Source of the DNA: Thamnaconus septentrionalis | Taxonomy: Eukaryota; Chordata; Actinopteri; Tetraodontiformes; Monacanthidae | Direction: 5' to 3' | Assembly (NCBI GenBank): GCA_009823395.1 | Contig: CM020510.1 | Span: 17,962,273 to 18,026,272, forward strand | DNA length: 64,000 nucleotides | Part shown: piece after piece, positions 27,634 to 40,600 of the stretch | How positions within the stretch are numbered: the first letter of the stretch is position 1 | Layout: each line of letters opens with the position of its first letter | Program-made: the position numbers and the translations under genes | Notes under the pieces: generated by a model | The model's database searches: none | What the model was told of the DNA's origin: nothing | What the model saw: only the letters and a program-made list of their open reading frames with translations

Positions 27634-28579
27634 ACCACATTGAGAGAGATTAAAGGTTGCTCGCTATCAGAGAGCAAGATAAGGGGCAGCGGGAGCCACA
27701 TGTATCGTCTAACCTAAACAGTCTCGGCTGACACCGGGCAATTTGCCGCCGCCGCACGGTGCAAATGTCAACGCCGCAACGGCGCGCCAGGCCAATCGCT
27801 CGCTTGCGCTCTTGGACAGCGGCGTCATCCCCTCGTCAGCGGCGCGAACGCCGGTTCACGAGCGAAAGGAAGAGGAGCCGAGCCCCCGGACGAGGCAGAA
27901 GGCCTCCCTGGAGGTGCGGCTGCTCTCCTCGCCGTCGCTGTGACGAGCAGCTAAACGGATCCATCACTCATCAAATTAGGTCCCCGGAGGGCCCACCAAC
28001 CACACACACACAAATGTATAGAGACACTGTCTCTTACACGCACACAAACGCGACACGTGCCCGCCGCCGTCTGATTTATCCTTGCAGAGCGTCGCTGTTG
28101 AACACATCATCGTCAGCCAGTGTGAGCTGCGATGCCAGGAAACACATTTTACACCCTTCTTTCACAATGACTGGACATTTTTTTTTCCCTTTCTACTGTC
28201 GAAGGGACAAAATATGAGACGAAGAACACAAAATAAGGTTAGTTAAGCTTCTAAACACGACTGCAAACATTTGAGAAGGGGCAAATTTTTTTTCAGGGAT
28301 TAAAAAAAAAAAAAGAAGGAGGGAAATTAAGTGCCACCAGGAAGTGCCGCAGCGCCGGATTAATCCAGTCTAAAAATAACCGGACGGCTCCCATTTAATT
28401 GCTCTCTAGATCGCTGACATACTGGGATGACATTAGATCATTTGCTTTCCATTAATTTCCACCAACTGATCAAACACGGCCGGCACATACTCAGCCAAAT
28501 TAAACTCGGGCCGGTCAAACACACCGGTGAGGGGGGGCGGACCTGGACGGCGGTGCTGGGTTTTTTGCGAGTGTCCTAC

Positions 28580-28726
28580 CTGGGACGATGGAGACGGTAT
28601 CTTTCTCCCAGGACACCACGCTGACGTACTCCTGAACCACTGAGGGGATGAGGCACTTGAACACGGCGACATTTCCCCGCATGGAGCGCTGGTCAGCCAC
28701 TCGGACTGTGTAGGGCTCCCTGAACA
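28580..28726 (-). CDS. dscaml1: dscaml1 exon 3 (first half of Ig2)
   Basis: The exon has 147 bases (2 + 48 codons + 1), with acceptor TCCGCCAG (AG at 28728-28727) and donor CCAG|GTAGG (GT at 28579-28578). It encodes [10 protein letters not shown], then [11 protein letters not shown] (first Ig2 cysteine), then [13 protein letters not shown] (Ig tryptophan). The second Ig2 cysteine must come from the next exon. I looked for the expected continuation (a stretch like the family's YHGGLYISDV) on the minus strand to the left and did not find it, so exon 4 appears to lie outside the window. Confidence 0.94.
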
Positions 28727-31700
28727 CTGGCGGAGCAGAGGGAAAGAGTTGAGGTCAGTGGTGGGAAAACTCAAGGTCATTAGTGGACTACTAGCAGCTT
28801 CACATTTGGTACCACATATTTGAGAGTTTTAGGCCTGGCAGTAAGAAAGTCTTTGGCGCAACATCACAACTGGTTCGGTCTGCCTGTACAATAGGTTTCA
28901 AGTTCAAGTGCCTAAAAGTTTCAAGTTCAAGGGTATTCAAGTTATTTATATATACACATGGATTCAAATTTCACAACCAGCCAGATATTGTACATCATTT
29001 CCTGAATTAAATTGTATTTTTCGCAGGTAACCATTTGTTGAAGAGCTCACAGAAAGTGCTTTTTGTAAAGGGCAAAACAATCAGATGTGTTACATTTGCA
29101 ACATCAGAAGTGTCACCAACCCATGGCTGTTGTGCGCCGCACTGTGTAGCTGTGAGTAAAATGTAACAATGTTGACCGCGGACAAAAGCCCCCCTCTGCT
29201 GCTGAAGCTGCCGTCCACCTCTGATAAGGCGGTGCTGCAAGATGTTTCACTTCACAACTGGCAGGACCGCCGTCTTCCTCGTCTTCCCTGGTTTTTCTGA
29301 TCAACATGGAGGAGAAGCGTCTCGCTCTTGTAGCTCCCACTTTGGACAAGTTGACCAATCGAAGACTGGCCTTCCAAGATCCCTGTTGGACGTTGGCAGG
29401 ATGGATGAACTAGAAGTGACCTTCATGGTTCACCGACCAGATGGGAAATCCACCAATTCCTTAAAATTATTATACCCACCCAATATGCCCGCTTTGTATA
29501 CAACCTATGATGCAGTTTTAAAAACCCAACAGCGAGCAGTGCCTCTTTTTCTGTGCTCAGCCTTGTCTATTATTCAAGTCTTCTGTCACCACGAGCTGCC
29601 TCCCGCGCTGATTGACTGTCAAGCGTCCGTATCCTGACCGTGTTTGCTAATGATTTGCCGTAGCCGTGTACTGAAGGGGTTAAATCCTCAAAAGGGGGGA
29701 TTTTCTTTGGGAATTATTGATCATACACTGTGCGGAAGGCACAATTATCCCAACGAATAGGATAATTACTGCACATCTGGCAACGCTGCATCAGCGAAAG
29801 CTAGCCACTAAAACTCGGAAACAAATTGGGTTATGAGAGGAAGAAAGTTACCAACATGGCAATTTGATATCTGATCTTGACTCTATGCTGTTGAAGTGGA
29901 AGTCTGGGCACCTATTAGCTTCCTCACATGGCCAGTTTTTCTACACCCATGCATCTGACATGGATGTTGGCTTCTTGGGTTTGGAACACATCATTGCGCA
30001 GGACAGCTGTAAATTCTATTCATCAAAAATCACACACTGCATACAAATACTGCACCACCTCCCTAAGGTTTAAACAAAGATGGCGTCGCAATCTTCTTCC
30101 TTGTTCATTTTTAATCATTTTCGTGCCACAACAGAGTCGCACCAATCAGAAAACTCAGTTAGGATCCTGGCCATTGCTTTTCTCAGTTATGATGATGCTA
30201 ACATAAACAAACAAAACAAAACAAAAACCCCAAACAACCATTATGGTAATGCCCTCTCTTTAGTCAAAACGCTGACGCCGTAACAGCCGGCGCCCCTCTG
30301 TTCCGCTCAGCTCGCAACCAAGAGCAGGAGCAAGCCGGGAGTCAAACCTTTCTAGTGTTGCGCTCGAGCAGCCCACTCGGCCAGCGTTCCTACCCCTCAG
30401 CTGCAGATTTTAAGTCACACTGATCACAAGGAGGCTTGACACAGAGCCGTGTTGAAGGGGACATGCAGCGAGCGGCCCTTGGCCTTTTAAAAGAACAACG
30501 GCGCAGATGTCATGAGACGGCAAGAGGAGCGGAGAGGGCCGCTGCCGGTCCGACGGGCCTGTCACATGCAGGCGCCGCCTTTCAAAAACACACGCGGCCT
30601 GCGCGTGGCGTGTCGAGCACCAGTCGGCAAAAAAAAAAAAAAAGGGCAAGAGAAGGGGCGGCGGTGATTAAGACGGGCCGACTAATGACGAAAACAGCAG
30701 CCCGGAGCTAACCGAATCATCTCTACAGTTAACTCTGTCACATTCAGATCAGAGGAGGGATGTGAGGTGCTGAATCACAGCATAAATTTTCATTAAACAA
30801 ATTAAGTTAAGTGAAATTAAAATGAACGGATTACTCCGGCGAGGAGGGGAGACGTGCAGTTCAAGGGCACGCTGAGCAAACACTGACCCGGAGCCAAACT
30901 GTGTCTCCTTCAAAAAAAAAAAAATGTCCTGACACGCACAAAAGACGCACAATAACGGCAAGGAGAAACTGAGAGGAAATAAAATGCGCGGCGTATCAGG
31001 AATGCTGGAGATTCCGCAGCGTCACAATCTATTACTGCCGTTTAAACAGGCTTACGGGAAACGAGGACAGCAATGGCCTCACCGTGTAAAAAAAACACAC
31101 ATATACAAAGTGGGCAGTGGCCCCACCCAGCTGTGTGTTCCCTCTCTCTCTCTCCTGCTCTCCAGTGATATAATTAACGCCTAGCCTGAAGACCAGTTGC
31201 CTTGGTCATTAATAATGCTTTATGCCAGCAGCCACTGTCAATGGAACCCAGTGGAAGCCAAACCGATGTCCTTGCCCAAACGGCGGAAAGTCTTTCACCT
31301 TTAAGTCAGGGTTTGATCCGCCCGCTCTTCTGTCTGACCGCATTTGTTGGTTTTCGCACCGTTCGACCAGTCTTTTAATTGGACCGAGCCAGAGCAGTTG
31401 TTGATTCGCTCTGGGTTTCAGGACATCCCGGTTTTCGGAGTCCCTGGTCTTCGTCCTAGGGCTGCGCCTTAATGAACGCTCGATCAAACATCTCCTCCGC
31501 TCGGCTTCCCACTTATCGCTCCGGTCAGCTGACGCAAAGACAGATAATGCGAGGCGAAGCTTCGTTTGTAAACAAGCCAAAAGCTACGGGACAATTAATT
31601 CCAGTCAGGACTCGGTTTTCAATTCCTCATTTTAACGGTCCCCCACCTCCCATTGACTCCCGTCCACCACGGGATCAATAGGCGGGATCGACTGCGTAGC

Positions 31701-34483
31701 CTCAGCTGTTGTGGACAAGCCAATTCTTCCAATCTTTTATTTACTCCCAGATTGACCCCTCTGCCTCCTGTCAATAGCAGGGAGGGAGGGAGGAAGGGAG
31801 GAGGGGGGAGGGAATCCCTAATATCCACTCTGCCTCTCACAGGGTGTTTAAAACCTGCTTGACAGCTCGCAAACATTTGACGCGACGGCGGTCACGTGTC
31901 AATTCCGTGGAATACCAGACACAGTCAAGGTCATCTTGGGTTCGCACTTGCCGACCCCTTAAAAAGAAACACAAAAAAAACAACAATACCCTACGTCACT
32001 GGGGTCTCTCCACCCAACCCATTTGAATAAGCCAAATAGTCTGTGAACGGCAACGTGCCCTTTTACACGAGCGTGTAACCTGCTTTTGAGATCGCGTTTT
32101 CAGTTAACACTCGTTCCTCCTTCAAGATATGAAAGACAGGCAAGGGGAAACAAAAAAAAAATTACATATTCATTCTTTCGAGCCTTGTGACTGGATGCAA
32201 ATGGCAGCCCCGACTGATTTGTGTGTAAATTGCACTCCCACTCATCGCATGTGCAGCAGAATCATTAGGATGTTACTGATGCCTGACTATATGCAGCCCG
32301 GTTGCCTAGGAACGAGCTACAACATGGGTCTGGTGCACTGGGCGCACTGGGAGGCAAGTCTTGTATCACTGTCGCTTCAATAATTAACGACGGGTGAAAC
32401 CAAATACTGCATTTACTTATTCATAAAGCAAGCAGCGAAAACAAAGAAAGGGAGAGAGGCAGAGGAGGGGAAACATAATGAAATGAAGGAGAAATGAATG
32501 GATACAGGTTTCATTATTGAATGTATCAGATAAAATAAGCCCCTCTTGTATGTCAGGTTCAAGGACCCTTCTTGTTATATTTGCAAAGAAATGTCAGCCG
32601 GAGAATAGATGGAGACGGCAGACAAGAAAAGAGATCTCGACACCCGCTGCCTCGACCCGGCCCTGCGCAGTTTGGACAAAAGGGACACGAGGTGAGCTCA
32701 TTGAACAGGTGTCCTCATTTCATTCTGCGCAGGCAGGTACCGGGTGGCAGAGACAAGAGCAGCACAAAGCAGGTTTTGACGATCTGCTCAAATGGAGTTA
32801 ACCAGCATCCACCATGAGGTCACTTGGGTCATTTCAAGGCAAATGTGACAGCTATTTACCTTAATTGGAAAAGCTGAAATGGCAAGAGGAGTTTACGTAC
32901 AAACCAGAACACTCACTTCAGTGTTAAGTTTCAGTTAAAACTTCATTGTCTTTGTCAAGTTAGTGTTGCTGTTGTTTTCAATTTGGCATCTTTAAAGCGT
33001 TGATTAATGATTTTTGTCTTATTTATGTGATGTTTTAGAAGAATTGGTCAAAGTCGGGTAGAACTGGAAACTACAATAAACTACAATACTCAAGACTCAC
33101 ATTTGGAGAATGTTTGGTTTTATAAAAATGTCTAGCTTAATGCTTTCAAATCATTTTATCATCCTTGACCCTAGTAGAGCAGCATTGCAAGGTTAACCCC
33201 CTTAGTTAACCCTCCAAAGGATATCCGAAAACACCACATGTAGCCCTTGGTTTACAGCCTCCCTCAAAAATAGCTGGTCTAGCACTAGCTTTCAGTTAAA
33301 AAAACAAAAAACAATGCTTAATTGGTACCCCCTTCCAAACATGAGGGACAGAGGGACAAGCACAAGGCAGGAGTGACCATCCCTTTGTGACATCACAAAG
33401 ATGAGGATGGTTTCAATAACATTGTGCTGCGGCACATTTTGTGAAAAAGTGCCTCAAAACACGTTTTAATTATGAGGGGCTCGCTTTTGCTCAAATGCAC
33501 AAATCATGACCTCACTTATTACAGATGGTGGCGTTACAACTGTACTACAATAAGAAGGACGGGAAAGAAGATTTTTTTTTTTCCTTTCTTAAAAAAAAGG
33601 GGGAAAAAAAGATGTAAATAGAGAGAGAGTAGGTGACGGGGAAAGGGGGAGGGGCTGGGGTGTCACACTGCGAGCCGTCAGCCATCATCAGTCTCCTGCA
33701 CCACCTGAGACGGCGCATGCCACACCCTGGTGCTCACGCCTCTGTCGCCCATGGCAACTGCAGGATCGCGTGTGTGTGATTTGCCGTTTACACAGCCATG
33801 TGCGCGCGTGCATTTGTGTGTGTGTGTGTGTGTGCGTGGGTGCACGAGCGTGTGTGTGTGTATGTGTGCACGCGCGAGACTCTGGAGGTAATGAGGTGCC
33901 AACGTTTGCACGTGAGCGCCGGTTATGGAGCTGTGGAGTTGTGGTCGCCTCAGCATTTAATTGATTAATTGTTGTAATTATTTGGGCGGGAAGGTCATCT
34001 CAACACTGGGGCTGGCGGGAAGGTCACTCTCACGCTAGAGGGACTGTCCTCCTCTAGGAGCCACACAGGCCGTGTGTGTGTGCGGACTCTTTTGCAGTTG
34101 AAATGTGTTTGTCAGTACACTATCGATCAACACAAACTGCCTATCATAACCTAAAAAAAAAATTTAAATCCACTTTTTCAGTGATTCTACTAACATCTTT
34201 CCATGCCTGTAGCTGACTCTCCAATTTTTTTTTGTTCCTGCCAAACACCCTGACAAAGAGCTGGCAATGAAACACGGAGAGCCAGCTTGATGAAAATGGC
34301 TGTGTGTGCATGCATGTTTTATGTGTGTGTGTGTGTGTGTGCGCGCATGTGTGTGTTGGTGTGTGTTGTGTTTGTGTTGTGTGTGCAGATAGGGGACTCT
34401 CCAGTCTATGGACAGATGGAGAGACTGGGAGACAGGAGGCCTGCTGGCATGAGCTACGCACAAGCTGGTGTGCATGTAAGACC

Positions 34484-34529
<46 letters not shown>

Positions 34530-34622
34530 CAGTCTGTCGTGCATTTGCATGTGGGCATACATTAGCGGATTCTATATATGTGTATCAAGTGTGTATTACA
34601 TCACAACATTAGAATGCACGCA

Positions 34623-34688
<66 letters not shown>

Positions 34689-37600
34689 ACACCTAGCCCC
34701 AGTGTCTCACTCCAGTTTGACCTTGGTGAGGAGACCAAAAAGCTAACTGTCTGCATAGCCACTTGTCAACTGTCTGGCTATATAGCGTTAGCACCATGCT
34801 AGGCTTTAGGTAATTTTTAAATGATAAATTTTGTTTATCTTATAAAAAAAAAAAAAAAAGGCCTTACAAGCCTCTGTACCCATTAAGGGGGGTATTCTAC
34901 CCTGATCGCATTACCCCCAAATAAACATTTACAAGGTATTTTCAATTGTAGTTTTACTAATTTTAGTTGTGGAATTTAAAAAAAAAAAAATCATCATTTC
35001 CTTTTTTTTATTTTTGGTTTCATTTTGAAGAACAAATGAACAATGATACATTATGACACACAGATTTGGATGACTCAGATTATAACTCTGAAACGGTGCT
35101 CATCATTTTTGCCAACCCCCAAAAGAGAGCATTTTTCTTCAAGGCCTTAATAGGAGTTGGAGAACGCAACAGGTGACGTTACAAACGGAAACAGGGTGAC
35201 ACAGTGGTGCAGTGGCTGTTGTCTCACAGCAAGAAGGTCACAGGCTCAATCAAGTGTGCAGTTTGCATGTTGTCCGTGTCTGTGTGGGTTCTTTTTACGG
35301 GGACTCCAGCTTCCTCCCACAGTCCAAAAACACGCACATACGGCAAACTGGGAACTCTTAACTGTCTGTAGGTATGTGTGTGTGTGTGTGTGTGTGTGTG
35401 AATGGTTATTTTTCTATTCTCTCTCTTCAGCCCTGTAACCCCGCCTTTGCCCAAAGACAGCTAGGATAGGGTCCAGCACCTCCCGCAACTCTAACTGCAG
35501 AGGAAGCGGTTGTAGAAAATGCTTTATTCAAGATTGGCAAGAGTTCAGTCGCTCTGTCACCAACAGGAAGCCTCAGGCTGTTGCTGCTTGCCCAAACTGG
35601 CACGGACAAGGCTGATTGGACAACTTGAATGAGACGGGCAAAGAGTCCAATGACCTTCTTACCCCCAATTCACACCAAAAGCGTCCGCGGCCCATTAAAG
35701 TCAGTGTGCGTGTTCACACCAGGCGCGGCGCGGGCGTGTTTCAGATGCGTCCCAGAGGCGCGAAACCGCGACGCTTTGGAAAAATACGCGGCCATTCTAT
35801 TTTTCACGCTTGAGGCGTGGCAACCGCGACAATGGCAGCAGCTAGAATCGCACAGGCAGGAAGTCAATGATTCATAAGATCCACCTCCTATTCAACTAAA
35901 GCTGGCACAAAGTATTCCCATCTCCAACTTGTGGATGCTCCTCATGTCGAGTGAACATGGCCGTTCAAAACGCCTCGTTCTCAAGTTGCAATTCCTACGA
36001 GACTCTCGTGGATGAACGGAGGAATTCGTAGTGCTATTTTCAATTCTTTTTTCTCGTTTTTTTATCCAGCTCTCACCTGCTTTGACGTGGATACTGGGGC
36101 TTCGGATCTTGCCCGCTTGGTTCTCAGCAGTGCAGAAGTACTCGTTGTCGTGGATGATGCTGTTGTAGGCGGAGGGGGAGAATGGGTAGAGCTGAAGGGT
36201 GCCGTTGGCGTGCACGTGGCGGATGTGGGGCACGTCGTAAATGTCGTCTCCAGCGGCCAGGTACCAGCGCAGGACGGCATGGGGGGCGCCGCCCGCGGGG
36301 CAGGGCAGGGACACCCCCACCGAGCTGGAGAAGGTCACCCGCTGCAGGGAGGCGTTCACAAAGTACAGCCGCGTTGAAATAACATCCTCACTGTTGACTG
36401 TGGGGACGACAGAGAAGGAGAGAGACATGCTGGTCAGTGTCACGCTTGCTTGGTCAGCACAACACTGTCAATGGGCGCATCGGACAGACATGACAAAAAG
36501 GAACATTAATGCAAGGACAAGTGACGTGTGTCCCGAGATGCCCACTGATGAAGTGATTTTATTTAATGGTCATCCGGCAGCGTTAACTAAGCACCATAAA
36601 GCCTCCGAACTCTCCCGTCTAAACTGACAATTCAACTTCATTTGTTTCAACAGTCCCACCAGCCTTTGTTTCTCAGCCAAAGCAGCCCATGATACAAATC
36701 TTGACTTGTAAAATCTAGGCTACAAAGTGCTGTCACAAAGGCAGAAGTGTACCAAAAGTGAAAGTAAAAAACAAAGAAATCATAAAAGAAATTTGAAAAA
36801 TAAAGAGGACATGAATGCTTATTTGAAGAATGAAAACGGCAATTAAAGTTAAAGACAATGAAGTCTTCAAGAAAATTAGTGCTCAAATAAATCAGGAGAG
36901 GTTCTTCAATAAAAGTATATTTTAAGGATTTTTCAGAGAATTTACTGACTCAGTCAACTCCTAGAGGCTCTGGCTGCAAATGTTCTGCCCCTTTATGTTT
37001 CAGAGATGCACCAGAGGATCTCAGAGGGCTCTTAAAGCGCCAAGAAGTTGGCAATACAGGCGTGAGAAACACCTTGCTAGGTCTTAAAACGTGTCCCAAA
37101 ACATAATCAGAGACAGTGAAAACAGGAGACAGTGATCGTCTCTGAACCGTGGCTAAAATCCTGGCAGCTACAGTAAGTTCTGCAGTCTGAAGCTGAGCAA
37201 TAGATTTTGGTTCAAACAAGTGAAAATGCTGTTGCAGTACTCCAGGCATGATGAAATAAAAGAATGCAAATTCAGGCTGGGTCTCAGTTCACAAGGCCTT
37301 CACCCTGATTGCAGCATATATAAATATTAACCTTTAGGAATCAGATTTTAAGACCAAAACTACAGGAATGGCAAAAGTGCCTCCAGGGAAGCATAATTAA
37401 AACGGTTTGATTAAAAATCAAACGATAATTTGTGCAAAGTTGGGAAGCACTGAAGTGCAGTCATGGATAAGCAGGGAAAAAACTAAATCCATATCCATTC
37501 TCCAAATCCACTCCATATCATGTTTCCGACATGTTTTGGAAGTGAATGTATACTGCAGTTTGTTTCATGAGTGATGGATGGACATGCATATTCAGGTCAC

Positions 37601-40600
37601 AGCAACCCAAAAGCCTCTTCCACTGGGGCTAAACTGTAGATTTACGTTTTACCTAAACATATACAAGTCCAGAGAGACTTAATAATAATAATAATAATAA
37701 TAAAAACTCTCTATAAATAACGGCAATAACCCCCAACTGGAGCTCTCCATGTTTTATTGTGCTGTCATTCATGAAAACTGCAGCTCTCCTTGGACTCGCG
37801 GAAATCTGTCAAATTTCCTCCTGGTGCTCGAGCGACGGCACGCGCCCGAGGAGCCCACTACCGCCGACGGTTGCTGTAAAACAGGGACACCGTTGCGTGG
37901 ATGACATGCCGCCGCCACGTAAATTGTCCCGGCGGAGACGGACCAGCGCGTATCTACTGGCCCCACCTCTGTCTCAAATGCCCTTCGTCTTGTTTAGAGC
38001 GCTATTATAACACAGTGTTCTGAAATCTGTGTGTGTTTGCTGTCTGGTGTGACGGCGGAGGGTGGGTGGTATGAGAATTGCTGAGCTCAGCCGGGCTTCA
38101 GGCCAGGGGGTGGTGGGTGTGGGGGGGTACTGAGCCCAGAGTGGGAGAAGTTTCTCCACAGACAATGATACTTAATTAATCCCTTTTCCTGGATCGTCTC
38201 AACAATGGCAGGATTACCCCCCCCCCGTTCTCTTAAATCCAATCTGCGCCGCCGCAGGCAAATGGGATGTCGGCTAAACGGCGCACCGACGCCGGCGTGA
38301 AGGCGCTATCAGGCGTCGCTCAGGCTCTAATTTCCAAAGACACCCCCCCCGACATCAGAGGGTGCCGTGAGTAACCGTCGACTTACAGGAGCGACAAAAG
38401 CATCCCGAATGTCTTCTTGAGATCAGGAGGCCGTCGAATTGTTGTCGATACAAAAGGGACATTTTTTTGTATTCGTTTGAACCGAGTGCGTCTTGTCAAA
38501 AGGCATTGATGTTGTGACATTGAGAACGTGTGGAATGGAATAGATGAATCATCAAAGAAAAGGCCCTCACTTGCAGGTGGAGGATAAAAAATAAAAAATA
38601 AAGTACACCACATGAGCAGTCGGTCTCTCCCTCATTAACCCTTTAATGCGCCAATCTACATCCTTCTCTCTTACATCCCCGAGGCTTGTGTGTGTGCTTG
38701 TGTGTTCCCAGTTGACAGTTACTAGACACACCATCAAAGTTCACCCTTCAGTCTCTTCCAGCTGCGCCAGAGACGGGCGGCGTTAGGTGATTGGAATTTG
38801 TATGCCAGACGCGGAGAGCTAAACCCACATAATCTTCTCTCACATTTAAGACACACACACGGCGTCTATCCACTCTGTAATCTCAATGCCGTGGGAGGCC
38901 CACGTCGACCTGGCCGCTACTCAGCAGAAGAAGAGTTCAGGGGGGGTCAGGCAGCGAGACATGACACGGGTGGCTGGTCGGCGGGCGAAAGGGGGGACCC
39001 CAACCCGGGTGTGAAGGTTAACACAAGCCGAGTGAATGAGCGGAGCATTGCTTGTCTGGATGTGTTTGTGCATTTTTAAGGTCAAAACGATCAGAGGTGT
39101 TTGCGAGGTGACAATGTGATCCTCTAATGTCAGATTATGTCAGGTTTACAGAAAAAAAAAAGACAGGCAGGATGTTACTGTTCTACCCTGTGAACTGTAT
39201 CTTTGTGTTGAGAGGGAAAAAAATAAAATAACGGGAATTCAGGTCAAGTCGAATCCGCCCACGACGTGCGAATCCACGTCAATCATTCTCACTGGATGAC
39301 TGATCTGCGCCGTTTAGCACCATGGAGAGCGCCCTCAAGTTTGACTGGGTGAAGAACACACAGTTTCCACAGGAAGCGGATAACAGGAAGCTCTTCCTTT
39401 GCAGGTGACACCAGCGATCCGTTTCTCGTTTGCGATGGGTGCTATTTTTGGAAAAGGAATCATAAAAAAAAAAATGTTCACAAATCTGACACCAAAACTT
39501 TCTGATCATTTACATTCAGGAGCCTTCATAGTGAGTGTTTGGCAACTGGGACTGAGTCGTAAGGTTGAGGTTATATTTCACCTTAGAGACGATGTAAGGA
39601 GATGTTGCATTTATGTTGCCTGTAATGTATATTTGTGGCATTTCCACGTATTAATTATGCCTAATTAAAACATGTTGACAGTAAATGGAGAGGCACTGGG
39701 TTGAAATCAGCATTGCAACACTCTTCATCCTATATCTGATATCATATATTTGATAAATAAGCCTGTACAGTATGCCATGCAAACCTGTACACTTAGATCC
39801 ATTCTTTCATGTTCCTTTGAAAAAAGAAGAGTTGCTTTTTATTGTACAGTTTCAGTCAGATTACAAAAACTATTAGCAAGGAAAAGTGGACAAAGGTCAA
39901 TTATTCTTCTTTGTCATATTCTGTGTTTTGCAAACCACAATCTATCATTTCATTTTTATTTTTTAAAGTCACTAAACTGAAAACAGCTCTGACGAAACAA
40001 CTCAAACTCAAAGCGACTCCCTCTAAAAAGCAGCAGCTTATGACGCGATGCCTAATTGCTTTGTCCCATGGCATGAATTCAGGTCACTGACTTTCTGCAT
40101 ACACACACACACATGCACGCGCGCACGCATATATTTGTGGATGCAAAGACAAATGTGTGCAACAACACAGAAGTGGGCACAGGTCTGCACTACTCAGATC
40201 ACGGCCTCCAGCGGAAAAGGCCATCACGACAACGACGACAACAACAACTGTGCGTCTTGCCACAGTAATGGTCTGTGGGGGTGTGTGTGAAGCCTGAGAA
40301 TGAGAACAGAATCAGCAAAGATGACTTATGATATCGGTCGTTCTGATGCGTGTGTTGCGACCTTCTAATAAGCCCTGACCTGTGTGCCATAACCTGGCAG
40401 CTGAGATTTTGCAAACAGAACAGCCATTACGCCCATTATGTTTGTCTGAGAAAGCAGCCAGATACATTAAGTGGCGGGGAGAAGTACATTGAAACACCCC
40501 TACGCAGACGTCTCATGAAATTACAATGATGTCCAAGGACGACAACAGAGAAGCTGAAGGAACAATATGATCAAACACAATAAATGCTAATTACGTGCCG

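Larger units (their letters stand above)
28727..36074 (-). other. dscaml1: dscaml1 intron 2
   Basis: About 7.3 kb between the exon 3 acceptor and the exon 2 donor. It holds (GT)n arrays near 33,815-33,865, 34,321-34,385, 34,490-34,527 and 34,625-34,686, a tRNA-derived SINE at 35,194-35,520, a copy of an unnamed repeat at about 33,235-33,400, a CG-rich repeat-like segment at 35,665-35,860, and AT-rich unique sequence. No coding exon was recognised. Confidence 0.85.

Noticed and set aside
36012..36377. A 121-codon + strand ORF over dscaml1 exon 2
   Set aside because: It is the antisense shadow of the Ig1 exon; the minus strand carries the conserved protein.
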